DNA of 35,105 bases from Alcanivorax hongdengensis A-11-3 (GTDB taxonomy: Bacteria; Pseudomonadota; Gammaproteobacteria; Pseudomonadales; Alcanivoracaceae), in the NCBI RefSeq assembly GCF_000300995.1, contig NZ_AMRJ01000032.1, positions 1 to 35,105 of the forward strand. Reading direction: 5' to 3'. Both the position numbers and the translations under genes were made by a program. Below are positions 24,362 through 31,529 of the stretch, piece by piece. The stretch's first letter is position 1. Each line of letters opens with the position of its first letter. The notes below the pieces were generated by a model. The model was given only the letters and a program-made list of their open reading frames with translations, was not told the DNA's origin and did not search any database.

Positions 24362-24898
24362 TCAGGCGACGATTTTCTGTGGTGGACCCGGGTAGCCGGT
24401 GGTGCGGGCGGCGTCCGGTTCCACGTACCAGGCCATGAACAGGGGCTGGGTCAGCCCTTTGAAGGCCATGCGTGAGAGGCTGCGGTCGCTGGCGGACCAG
24501 TGCGCCAGGGTCTGCGCCAGCTCGGTTTCACTCTGGTCGGCGAAGTGGGCCCAGGTGCCGGTGATGTACCAGCGGGCCGGGGCCAGCTGCATCAGGTCGA
24601 ACACCTGGAACAGCGCCGCACGGGTGCCGGGCATGGCCCCATCAAGCAGGTTTTCGAAGGCATGCAGGGCGCTGTCGGCGCTGGCATCGGGGACCGCAGC
24701 AATGGCCGGCCCCAGTACCGCCCGGGCCAGCGGCCGCAGCAAATCCAGATCCTGGCTGCGCAGGTAGCGATAGCCCTGGGCGGGGCCATCGTTGCTGCTG
24801 CAACCGGTAAGCAGGGCCAGGCCGGAGCCGGTGGCCAGTAAGGCGCTGCCGGCGGCGCTCAGCTTGAGAAAGCCGCGGCGGTTGAGTCCCTGATCCAT
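24362..24898 (-). CDS. Tat-exported lipoprotein, accessory subunit of the GMC oxidoreductase
   Basis: A 178-residue protein whose N-terminus has a twin-arginine motif (NRRGFLKLS) followed by a hydrophobic stretch ending in the lipobox LLTGCSS (Cys33), so it is probably folded before export by Tat and then lipidated. The rest is helical and resembles gluconate 2-dehydrogenase subunit 3-type accessory proteins: YLRSQDLDLLRPLARAVLGP, ALHAFENLLDGAMPGTRAAL and SRMAFKGLTQPLFMAWYVEP. Such small subunits are found next to GMC oxidoreductases and carry the signal for the complex. It precedes the GMC gene by 24 bases. The family assignment is from pattern and neighbourhood. Confidence 0.8.
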   Translation of the reverse strand: MDQGLNRRGFLKLSAAGSALLATGSGLALLTGCSSNDGPAQGYRYLRSQDLDLLRPLARAVLGPAIAAVPDASADSALHAFENLLDGAMPGTRAALFQVFDLMQLAPARWYITGTWAHFADQSETELAQTLAHWSASDRSLSRMAFKGLTQPLFMAWYVEPDAARTTGYPGPPQKIVA

Positions 24899-24970
24899 AG
24901 CAATCCCTTTCTATTGTTATTGGGAGTGGCCTGTAGCGGGCCATCTACAGCATCAAGTGCACCGCACCGT

Positions 24971-25003
24971 GCCACAAGCCCAATCGTGTTAACGGCTTGT
25001 GGC
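24971..25003 (-). terminator. Hairpin between the aldehyde dehydrogenase and Tat lipoprotein genes
   Basis: GCCACAAGCC (24971-24980) and GGCTTGTGGC (24994-25003) form a perfect ten-base stem with a 13-base loop, 13 bases after the aldehyde dehydrogenase stop codon. No T tract follows on the minus strand, so it may only partly reduce transcription into the GMC pair or protect the upstream mRNA. Confidence 0.5.
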
Positions 25004-25016
25004 GGTGTCGGTCGAC

Positions 25017-26459
25017 TTACTTGAGCATGTATTTGTCGATCAGCTTGTGCATGCCACGGTTGTAGGGCGGCAGGATGTACTTGGTGGCGTTCATCTTGCC
25101 CTTCTTGTAAATGCCCTTGGTCTTGGAGAAGGTGATGAAGCCTTCCGGCCCGTGGTAGGCACCCATGCCGGAAGCCCCGATGCCGCCGAACGGGATGTCA
25201 TCCACGCCCACATGGGAAATGGTGTCGTTGAGGCAGACACCGCCGGAATGGGTGTGTTTGAGGATCTTGTCGCAGTTGGCCTGGTTCCAGTCGAAGTAGT
25301 ACAGGGCCAGCGGACGCGGGCGCTCGTTCACGTAGGCGATGGCGTCGTCCAGGCTCTTGTAGGGCACCACGATCATCAGCGGGCCGAAGATTTCGTCCTG
25401 GGCGATCTGCATGTCATCGCTGACATTGAGCACCATGGTGTGCGGGATTTTCTGGCTGCCGGAGAAGTCCTCGTTGGCCGGGTTGATCTCCACCACCTGG
25501 GCGCCCTTGTCGCGGGCATCGCTGAGATAACCGCTCAGACGTGAATGCTGACGCTCGTTGACGATGGCGGTGTAGTCCGGGTTGTTGACCATGGTCGGGT
25601 AGGACTGCTTGACCTGGTTGCTCCAGGCGTCCACGAATTCCTGCACGCGGTTTTCCGGGCAGAGAATATAGTCCGGTGCCACGCAGGTCTGGCCGGAGTT
25701 GAGGCACTTGCCGAAGGCAATGCGCTCGGCGGCGTCTTTCATGGGGAAGTCCTGGCCGATGATGCAGGGGCTCTTGCCGCCCAGCTCCAGGGTCACCGGC
25801 GTCAGGTTGGCGGCGGCGGCACGCATCACGTGCTTGCCCACGGCGGTGGAGCCGGTAAACAGCAGGTGATCGAACGGCAGGTGCGAAAAGGCCTGGGCCA
25901 CGTCCACTTCACCATTGACCACGGCCACCTGATCCTCGGAGAAGGTTTCACCGATGATCTTTTCCAGCAGCGCACCGGTTTCAGAGGTGGCTTCGCTCAT
26001 CTTGATCATCACCCGGTTGCCGGCGGCCAGGGCGGTGAGCATGGGCACCACGGCCAGCTGGATCGGGTAGTTCCAGGGCACCATGATGCCGACCACGCCC
26101 AGCGGCTGGTATTCAACCCAGGTCTTGCCCGGCCATTGCAGGGCACCGACCTTGCGCTTCTGGGGTTTCATCCACTTGCGCAGTTTCTTCATGCTGTACT
26201 TGAGGCCTTCCAGGGTGATCACCAGCTCCGCCAGGCGGGTTTCATCGGCGGCCCGGTTGCTGAAGTCCCGGTTGATGGCATCGACGATGGCATCCTTGTT
26301 GTTGATCAGCATCGGCTTGATGCGGCCCAGCAGTTCCGTGCGCTGTTCGGCGCTGGGGTACGGCTGCTGGCGGAATGCCGCCTTCTGCACGTCGAAAATG
26401 CGCTGCATGCGCTGGATTTCCGGGCTGTTGCTATGGAGTTCTTTGACTTCAGCGACCAT
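25017..26459 (-). CDS. Coniferyl/long-chain aldehyde dehydrogenase (CalB-like)
   Basis: A 480-residue NAD(P)-dependent aldehyde dehydrogenase. Visible are VGVVGIMVPWNYPIQLAVVP-type nucleotide-fold residues (PWNYP near 130), LLFTGSTAVGKHV, the general base Glu225 in TLELGGKSPC and the nucleophile Cys259 in NSGQTCVAPDY. The C-terminal QDEIFGPLMIVVPYKSLDDA and PFGGIGASGMGAYHGPEGF match the class of membrane-associated fatty and coniferyl aldehyde dehydrogenases, ending in a basic helix (KKGKMNATKYILPPYNRGMH). The ribosome binding site GGAGAGGAC precedes the ATG. It is divergent from a TetR regulator whose palindromic operator sits between its -10 and -35 boxes. It probably oxidises aldehydes made by the GMC enzyme downstream. 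Confidence 0.93.
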   Translation of the reverse strand: MVAEVKELHSNSPEIQRMQRIFDVQKAAFRQQPYPSAEQRTELLGRIKPMLINNKDAIVDAINRDFSNRAADETRLAELVITLEGLKYSMKKLRKWMKPQKRKVGALQWPGKTWVEYQPLGVVGIMVPWNYPIQLAVVPMLTALAAGNRVMIKMSEATSETGALLEKIIGETFSEDQVAVVNGEVDVAQAFSHLPFDHLLFTGSTAVGKHVMRAAAANLTPVTLELGGKSPCIIGQDFPMKDAAERIAFGKCLNSGQTCVAPDYILCPENRVQEFVDAWSNQVKQSYPTMVNNPDYTAIVNERQHSRLSGYLSDARDKGAQVVEINPANEDFSGSQKIPHTMVLNVSDDMQIAQDEIFGPLMIVVPYKSLDDAIAYVNERPRPLALYYFDWNQANCDKILKHTHSGGVCLNDTISHVGVDDIPFGGIGASGMGAYHGPEGFITFSKTKGIYKKGKMNATKYILPPYNRGMHKLIDKYMLK

Positions 26460-26515
26460 GGTATGTCCTCTCCCGATGACAAACAGTGTTGTATGATGGT
26501 GGTTAAAATTTCACC

Positions 26516-26553
26516 TTGAGTCTGATTTTTAGAGTAATTACTCTAGGAGTCAA
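26516..26553. promoter_or_regulatory. Overlapping divergent promoters with a perfect TetR-type palindrome
   Basis: TAGAGTAATTACTCTA (26530-26545) is a perfect 16-bp palindrome. On the minus strand -35 TTGACT (26548-26553) and -10 TAAAAA (26526-26531), spacer 16, serve the aldehyde dehydrogenase gene. On the plus strand -35 TTGAGT (26516-26521) and a weaker -10 TACTCT (26539-26544), spacer 17, serve the TetR gene. A single repressor on the palindrome would cover both promoters. Confidence 0.75.
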
Positions 26554-26587
26554 CACGCTGTATAAAAAACACCACATTTGGCCCCAT

Positions 26588-27289
26588 ATGACCAGTACAA
26601 AAGAGCGCATCCTGGACGCCAGCCTGGAGCTGTTCAATCACCGCGGTGAGCGCAATGTCACCACCAACCACATTGCCGAGGCCCTGGGGATCAGCCCGGG
26701 CAATCTCTACTACCACTTTCGCAACAAGAGCATGATCGTGGCGGCCCTGTTCGAGCGCTATCAGCACAATCTGCTGACCTTGCTGGAACAACCCCAGGGG
26801 CCCCTGAGCTGGAAGGTGAAGGTCTATTACTTCGAAGGCTTGCTGGCCTCCATGTGGCAGTACCGCTTTTTCCACCGGGACCTGTCTCACCTGCTCAATG
26901 CGGACGAGGAGCTGGCGGCGGCCTACCGCCTGTTCGTGGAGCGCGTGGTGGAGAGCGGCCTGGTCATTTATGGCGAGCTGCGCAACAGCGGCATTCTCGA
27001 GATGACCGATGACCAGCTGGAAGGGCTGATGGTCAATACCTGGGTGCTGATGTCATCCTGGGCAGCGCTGGTGCATGCCTTGCGCCCGGATGCCACCGCC
27101 GATGAAAGCCTGGATGAGAGTCTCATGCGCCACGGCATCTACCAGATCATCTGCCTGGAAGAGCCGTTTCTGCGTGGCGAGGCGCGGGATCATCTTGAAC
27201 AGATGAAGGCCCGCTACCGCTCCCCGGACAGCAGCCCCACCCTGCTGCTGGTGCAACAGGGCGCGGCCAGTAAAGAAAAAGCGGGATAA
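26588..27289 (+). CDS. TetR/AcrR family transcriptional regulator
   Basis: A 233-residue repressor. The N-terminal DNA-binding domain is typical: TSTKERILDASLELFNHRGE, then the helix-turn-helix VTTNHIAEALGISPGNLYYH and FRNKSMIVAALFERY. The larger C-terminal ligand domain has several aromatic residues (KVKVYYFEGLLASMWQYRFF), in line with a hydrophobic effector such as a fatty aldehyde or acyl compound. The ATG at 26588 matches the family N-terminus; it has no clear ribosome binding site, and a TTG 24 codons earlier would place the start inside the promoter. It is divergent from the aldehyde dehydrogenase gene and very likely controls it through the 16-bp palindrome. Confidence 0.92.
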   Translation: MTSTKERILDASLELFNHRGERNVTTNHIAEALGISPGNLYYHFRNKSMIVAALFERYQHNLLTLLEQPQGPLSWKVKVYYFEGLLASMWQYRFFHRDLSHLLNADEELAAAYRLFVERVVESGLVIYGELRNSGILEMTDDQLEGLMVNTWVLMSSWAALVHALRPDATADESLDESLMRHGIYQIICLEEPFLRGEARDHLEQMKARYRSPDSSPTLLLVQQGAASKEKAG

Positions 27290-27305
27290 CCGAACCGGCC
27301 CCGGT

Positions 27306-28292
27306 CTATCGAAACCCGTACCCCTGTACGAAGGCCAGCAGCCGCTGTTCCAGCCAGTAGCGGTTGTCGGCGCCGGCGATAAAGCCCACATGGCCGCCAT
27401 GCCTGCTCACTTCCAGGGTCACTGCCGGGCCCAGCTCGTCACGGCGCGGCAGGGTGGCCGGTGTCATGAAGGGGTCGTCCCGGTTCTGCAGGATCAGGGT
27501 GGGGGTGCGAATCTGTAACAGCCTGGGCCCTGCCGAGCATTCCGCGTAGTAGTGACTGGCACCGCGAAACCCGTAGAGCGGCGCGATGATCTGGTCGTCA
27601 TAGCGCCAGAAGGAGCGGATGCCGGTCATGTTCAAGCGATACAGCCGTTTGGCTTCAGGCGGATTGACCTGATCCAGGTGTGTTTTCTTGCGCTCGAAAC
27701 TGCCCAGCAGCTCGTTGATCAGGTGCTTGCGGTAAAGGCGTGACAGCCCCCGGTCCAGGCGATTGGCGCAAATATCCAGGCGCAATGGCGAGCACACCGT
27801 GGCTACGCCGGTGAGCCGCCCGCTGTCGCGATGGGCCAGCCAGTTGAGCAGACGGCTGCCGCCCAGCGACACACCAATCGCCAGCCGGTGGCCGGTGGGG
27901 TCCTGGTCAAAGACATGCTCGATCACCGCATCCACATCATCGGTTTCCCCGGCGTGGTAACACAGGGCGGTATCGTTGGGCTGTTTGGCGCCGCGGCTGT
28001 TGATGGCCACGGAACGAACGCCGGCATCGGCGAAGGTTTTTTGCAGGCCGCGCATGTAATGGGAGTCGCTGCAGCCTGACAGGCCATGTAGCAGGATCAC
28101 CGTCAGCTGCCCGGGCCGGGCAGCGGGGCCGGCCCAGTCCAGCAGCAGGTAATCACCATCGGCCAGATCCAGCCGTTCCTGCTGGCGTGCCACCTCGGGC
28201 AGTTTGCGGCCCAGCGGCCCCCACAGGGTTTGCAGGTGAGGATTGCGCAGCCACAACGGCGGCCGGAAACGGGAAGGGACAATCTCGCCCAT
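27306..28292 (-). CDS. yheT: YheT-family alpha/beta hydrolase
   Basis: A 328-residue alpha/beta hydrolase of the YheT/EMB8 group. The N-terminal family motif FRPPLWLRNPHLQTLWG is followed by the oxyanion region VILLHGLSGCSDSHYMRGLQ, SVAINSRGAKQPN, the nucleophile elbow AIGVSLGGSRLLNWL (Ser in G-x-S-x-G), an acidic residue in TLILQNRDDPFM and the catalytic His in SRHGGHVGF. The Arg-Gly-Cys of classic YheT is replaced by Arg-Gly-Ala here. Hydrolytic substrate is unknown; esterase or acyl-lipid activity is usual. It converges with the TetR gene (16-base gap) and is divergent from rsmE. Confidence 0.92.
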   Translation of the reverse strand: MGEIVPSRFRPPLWLRNPHLQTLWGPLGRKLPEVARQQERLDLADGDYLLLDWAGPAARPGQLTVILLHGLSGCSDSHYMRGLQKTFADAGVRSVAINSRGAKQPNDTALCYHAGETDDVDAVIEHVFDQDPTGHRLAIGVSLGGSRLLNWLAHRDSGRLTGVATVCSPLRLDICANRLDRGLSRLYRKHLINELLGSFERKKTHLDQVNPPEAKRLYRLNMTGIRSFWRYDDQIIAPLYGFRGASHYYAECSAGPRLLQIRTPTLILQNRDDPFMTPATLPRRDELGPAVTLEVSRHGGHVGFIAGADNRYWLEQRLLAFVQGYGFR

Positions 28293-28424
28293 GAAAATAT
28301 CCAGTTAGGGAAGTCGCAGAGATGCCATCTTAGCGATTCGCTCCATGCTTGCCACCGTGTAGCAGTCATATGGCTTCGCGGCAGGTAAGATACAGCGCGA
28401 ACACCCACATTGCCGGGAGACCCC

Positions 28425-29141
28425 ATGCGCCGCTTCTATGATAACCAGCCCTTCCAGGCCAACCAGCCGCTGGCGCTGGGACCCAACGCCAGCCATCACG
28501 TGGGCAAAGTGCTGCGCATGGCAGAGGGCGACGAGCTGGTGGTGTTCAATGGGGAGGGCGGTGAATGGACCGCCCGCATTACCGCCATCAGCAAGAAGGC
28601 GGTGGAGGTGGAGCCGCTGCAGTTCCATCATGAGGATCGACAGGCGCCACTGGCGGTGACCGTGGCCCTGCCCATGATCAAGGGCGATCGCATGGACTAT
28701 GCCATCCAGAAGGCCACGGAACTGGGTGCCGCCCGGATCGTGGTGCTGGATACCGAGCGCTGTGAAGTGCGACTCAAGGGCGAGCGCCAGGACAAGAAGC
28801 TGGCCCACTGGCAGCAGGTGATCATCAGTGCCTGTGAACAGTGTGGCCTGAACCGGCCGCCCCAACTGGAGGGCGTGCTGCCCCTGGCCGACTGGCTCCG
28901 CCAACCTCTGCCCGCGCTGCGCCTGATCGCCCACCCGGGCGAGCAGCCCTTTGAGCCGGCGACACTCAAGGCGCACATGGCACTGGCCCTGCTGACCGGC
29001 CCGGAGGGCGGCTTCAGTGACGACGAGCTGGCCGCCGCCGGCCAGGCCGGCTTTACCCCTTTCGCCCTGGGTAACCGGGTGTTGCGTGCCGAAACCGCGC
29101 CGGTGGCCCTGCTGGCCGCCCTGTGGGCCTGGTGTTCATGA
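28425..29141 (+). CDS. rsmE: 16S rRNA (uracil-1498-N3)-methyltransferase
   Basis: Methylates U1498 of 16S rRNA using S-adenosylmethionine. The 238-residue product is the usual length. The N-terminal PUA-like domain contains RFYDNQPF and ASHHVGKVLRMAEGDELVVF; the SPOUT domain contains ALPMIKGDRMDYAIQKATEL, the Arg/Glu pair of ATELGAARIVVLDTERCEV, and the C-terminal SAM-binding knot ALLTGPEGGFSDDELAAA with LGNRVLRAETAPVALLAAL. The ATG at 28425 has GGGAGA upstream. Its stop overlaps the DUF1294 gene by four bases, so these two are coupled. Confidence 0.96.
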   Translation: MRRFYDNQPFQANQPLALGPNASHHVGKVLRMAEGDELVVFNGEGGEWTARITAISKKAVEVEPLQFHHEDRQAPLAVTVALPMIKGDRMDYAIQKATELGAARIVVLDTERCEVRLKGERQDKKLAHWQQVIISACEQCGLNRPPQLEGVLPLADWLRQPLPALRLIAHPGEQPFEPATLKAHMALALLTGPEGGFSDDELAAAGQAGFTPFALGNRVLRAETAPVALLAALWAWCS

Positions 29142-29569
29142 GCGTTCTGCGCGCCCCGTTGCTGGCAACCACATTGTTCTTCGTCGGCATCTGGCTGGCC
29201 GCCGGCGGCTACGCGTTCACCCCGTTCCTGCTGGCGCTTCTGGCTCTGCTGTCGTTGATCAGTATCGCGCTGTACGGATGGGATAAACGGGCGGCCCGGC
29301 GCGGCACTTCACGCACCCCGGAGAAAACCCTGCACCTGTATGCGATGCTGGGTGGCTGGCCCGGTGCCTGGCTGGCCCAGCAGGCTTTTCGCCATAAAAC
29401 CGTCAAGCCCTCGTTCCGGCGGTGGTTTGTGGTGTGCGTGCTGTTGAATCTGGCCGTGTTGGCCTTTTTGTTGTTTTGCCCATGGAATGAACCCGGTCGG
29501 TTGTGGCTGGATCAGAAGGCGCTGCAGTGGTGGCCGGTTGTGCTTCATGCTGCGGGGGCTCTGGCCTGA
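29138..29569 (+). CDS. DUF1294 membrane protein
   Basis: A 143-residue membrane protein of the DUF1294 family. Two or three hydrophobic segments (LLATTLFFVGIWLAAGGYAF, FLLALLALLSLISIALYGWD and WFVVCVLLNLAVLAFLLFCP) surround the conserved core ALYGWDKRAARRGTSRTPEK followed by LHLYAMLGGWPGAWLAQQAF and RHKTVKPSFRRWF. Some family members carry an N-terminal cold-shock domain; this one does not. The ATG overlaps the rsmE stop codon (ATGA), giving translational coupling. Function is unknown. Confidence 0.9.
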   Translation: MSVLRAPLLATTLFFVGIWLAAGGYAFTPFLLALLALLSLISIALYGWDKRAARRGTSRTPEKTLHLYAMLGGWPGAWLAQQAFRHKTVKPSFRRWFVVCVLLNLAVLAFLLFCPWNEPGRLWLDQKALQWWPVVLHAAGALA

Positions 29570-29601
29570 CCCTGGCCGGCGGAAAATATGCGGGAGCGTT
29601 G

Positions 29602-30177
29602 ATGCGACAAATCGGTATTGTGATCTACGATCAGGCCGAGGTGCTGGATTTTTCCGGCCCTTATGAAGTGCTGGCCACGGCCGCCCGATTGTGTGAAACA
29701 CCACCCTGGACGGTGGCGCTGCTCAGTGAACACCGCATGGTGACAGCTCGCGGCGGCCTGGTGGTGCAAAGTCATCATGCGCTGGAGGAGTGGCCGGCAC
29801 TGGATGTGCTACTGGTTAGCGGTGGCGTGCATACCCGGGCCATGGAAAACCGCCGGTTGCTGGCGGCCATTGCCGATGCCGGGCGTCAGGCACAGTGGGT
29901 GACTTCGGTATGTACCGGTGCCTTTCTGCTGGCACGGGCCGGGCTGCTGGATGGGCGCCGTGTCACCACCCACTGGGAAGATGTGGCCGAGCTTCGCCGT
30001 GGCTTCCCGGCATTGACGGTGGAAGAAAACCGTCGCTGGGTGGAAGACGGCAATCGCCTGACCTCGGCGGGGATTTCCGCGGGTATCGACATGACCCTGC
30101 ATCTGGTGGAAACGCTACACAGCCGTGAACTGGCGCAACGTACCGCCAGGCAGATGGACTACCACTGGCAACGCTGA
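29602..30177 (+). CDS. DJ-1/PfpI family protein (isonitrile hydratase-like)
   Basis: A 191-residue protein of the class I glutamine amidotransferase-like DJ-1/PfpI superfamily. It begins RQIGIVIYDQAEVLDFSGPY, where Glu/Asp residues near 11-15 help activate the nucleophile, and has the nucleophile elbow SVCTGAFLLARAGLLDGRRV with Cys104. The segment VTTHWEDVAELRRGFPALTV and the following SAGISAGIDMTLHLVE match the isocyanide hydratase and AraC-like GATase subgroup, but no AraC DNA-binding domain is attached. The ATG at 29602 is chosen by family alignment; a longer in-frame extension overlapping DUF1294 is rejected. Possible roles are isonitrile hydration or glyoxalase III-like activity. Confidence 0.88.
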   Translation: MRQIGIVIYDQAEVLDFSGPYEVLATAARLCETPPWTVALLSEHRMVTARGGLVVQSHHALEEWPALDVLLVSGGVHTRAMENRRLLAAIADAGRQAQWVTSVCTGAFLLARAGLLDGRRVTTHWEDVAELRRGFPALTVEENRRWVEDGNRLTSAGISAGIDMTLHLVETLHSRELAQRTARQMDYHWQR

Positions 30178-30184
30178 GATCGGG

Positions 30185-30631
30185 TTATTTCTTTTTGCCT
30201 TTTCCCTTGCCCTTTTTCTTGTCCTTGCCTTTGCCCTTGGTTTTTTTCTTGTCTGACTTTTTGTCTTTCTTGTCGGCTTTCTTGTCGGCTTTCTTGTCCT
30301 TGTTTTTCTTTTTGCCACCCTCGGACTTTTTCGTTTTACCGGCGGTAGCGGTTTTCTTTTTCTCCGCCGGTTTGGCCGTCGCTTTGGGGGCTGCGGGGGA
30401 GGCCTTGGCCGGCGCCGTACTTTCAAAGAGCGCCTCGCCCACGGTACGGAAGCGGCGCAGACAATAGCGAACCTGGCCCAGGCTGAGACCCGCCTGCTCG
30501 GCGGCCTGGGCCTGGGTGGCACCCTGGTCCAGGGCAAGCAGCGCTTTGGCCCGCTGACCGTCCGTGGATGACTGTCGGGAAAGCTGCTGGCAGCGTTGTC
30601 GCTGGCCGGCGGACAGCAGTGTCTGGTTCAT
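30185..30631 (-). CDS. Helix-turn-helix protein with a lysine-rich, histone H1-like tail
   Basis: A 148-residue protein in two parts. Residues 1-70 form a homeodomain-like helix-turn-helix (GQRAKALLALDQGATQAQAA then EQAGLSLGQVRYCLRRFRTV), like the DNA-binding part of IS630-type transposases or HTH_29 domains. Residues 71-89 are an Ala/Pro/Lys linker. The last 59 residues contain 32 lysines with only Ala, Asp, Gly, Ser, Thr, Glu and Asn between them, ending KDKKKGKGKGKKK. This resembles eukaryotic H1 tails and bacterial AlgP/Hc1-type nucleoid proteins, though the repeat unit differs from AlgP. A sequence-specific head joined to a non-specific DNA-clamping tail suggests a nucleoid or regulatory protein. 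GGGGGA lies upstream of the ATG. Confidence 0.75.
   Translation of the reverse strand: MNQTLLSAGQRQRCQQLSRQSSTDGQRAKALLALDQGATQAQAAEQAGLSLGQVRYCLRRFRTVGEALFESTAPAKASPAAPKATAKPAEKKKTATAGKTKKSEGGKKKNKDKKADKKADKKDKKSDKKKTKGKGKDKKKGKGKGKKK
30271..30294. repeat. 12-bp tandem repeat in the lysine-tail coding region
   Basis: TGTCGGCTTTCT occurs twice, exactly adjacent (30271-30282 and 30283-30294), with a shortened relative just before. It lies in a roughly 180-base pyrimidine-rich stretch on the plus strand that encodes the lysine tail. The unit adds four residues per copy, so copy number could vary between strains without breaking the frame. Confidence 0.7.
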
Positions 30632-30676
30632 GGTATTCCCCCGCGCAAAGTAGTGGGTTTTCAGGCTTGAAGGGAA

Positions 30677-30705
30677 ACCATAAAAGATGCCTGCATGGCG
30701 GGCAA
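30677..30705 (-). promoter_or_regulatory. Promoter of the lysine-tailed HTH gene
   Basis: On the minus strand -35 TTGCCC (30700-30705) and -10 TATGGT (30677-30682) are separated by 17 bases, each matching the consensus at four of six positions, about 45 bases before the HTH gene's ATG. A small hairpin TGTCAG-AAAA-CTGACA lies just upstream at 30720-30735. Confidence 0.5.
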
Positions 30706-30791
30706 AAAAAGAATTTTGTTGTCAGAAAACTGACACAAAAGGCGGGGATTTTTCGCGTTTCGTACCCTGCTTTGCTCGGACCTCATGGTGG

Positions 30792-30818
30792 GTCAGGCGC
30801 TTTTGTCCAGCGCCTGAC
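30792..30818 (-). terminator. Hairpin at the 3' end of the YoaK-family gene
   Basis: GTCAGGCGCT (30792-30801) and AGCGCCTGAC (30809-30818) form a perfect ten-base stem with a seven-base loop. The stem contains the last codons and the ancestral stop codon of the frameshifted YoaK-family gene. No T tract follows directly, so termination strength is uncertain. Confidence 0.5.
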
Positions 30819-31472
30819 GATTACGGCGGGCGTAGGCCCAGTAGGCGCCGGCCAGCAGTAGTGCCAGGGCGATGGGCATTAGCAGGGCATCAAAGCGCCA
30901 GGCTGCAAAACCGATGCTGCCGGCGCAGCCGCCGAGAATGAAGCCGCCGATCAGCAGTAGAAACAGGATCAGCCGCCGGCGGTTGATGGGGTGCCGCGCA
31001 GGCGATTGCCAAGCATGGTGCCCAGGTCCGTGAAAATGCCGGACAGGTGCGTGGTGCGGATCACCGAGCCACTGTAGGTGGAGACCATGGCGTTCTGCAG
31101 GCCACAGGCGGCGGAGGCCAGGTAGTGACCCATGCTGTTGTCATGGCTGAGCAGCAGCATGGCACCGAACAGCAGCGCGGCTTCGATCAGCAGGGAAAAG
31201 CCGTAATGGCGCCCCAGTTTGAGGGCGGTGTTGTCGATCAGCACGCCGCTGAGTGCCGCACCCAGCAAAAAACTGAGCAGGATGACCAGCAGGTGCAGGC
31301 TGTGGCCGCCATCCAGGCGTACCAGATCCAGGGCAAACAGGGTGGCGGTGCCGGTCAGGTGGGACACCGCCTGATGACTGAAGCCCAGCAGGCCCACCGC
31401 GTTGACGCTACCGGCCAGAAAGGCCAGCAGAAAGGCACCAATTTCCACCCAGCGGGGTAATCGTGTCAGCAA
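30793..31472 (-). pseudogene. YoaK/DUF1275 family membrane protein gene with a one-base frameshift
   Basis: The frame opening at 31472 encodes 167 residues with clear DUF1275 features (RWVEIGAFLLAFLAGSVNAV, HLTGTATLFA, GLQNAMVSTYSGSVIRTTHL and GIFTDLGTMLGNRLRG), then stops early at 30969. The missing C-terminal helices continue in another frame from about 30990 to a stop at 30793: NRRRLILFLLLIGGFILGGC, then GFAAWRFDALLMPIALALLL. The switch lies at a run of four C residues (GGGG at 30988-30991 on the plus strand); adding one C restores a single 226-residue frame, the family's usual length. The start is a TTG, since a stop codon lies just upstream and no early ATG exists. It is either a real decay event or a homopolymer sequencing error. 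Confidence 0.82.
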
Positions 31473-31529
31473 AACCGCACCCGATCAGTCAGCAACCGAA
31501 AGCGCCAGCATAACAGATGGTGCCAAAGA

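Noticed and set aside
22784..24475. 563-codon open frame antisense to the GMC gene
   Set aside because: Composition of a complementary-strand shadow; no motif, and the GMC gene is clearly real.
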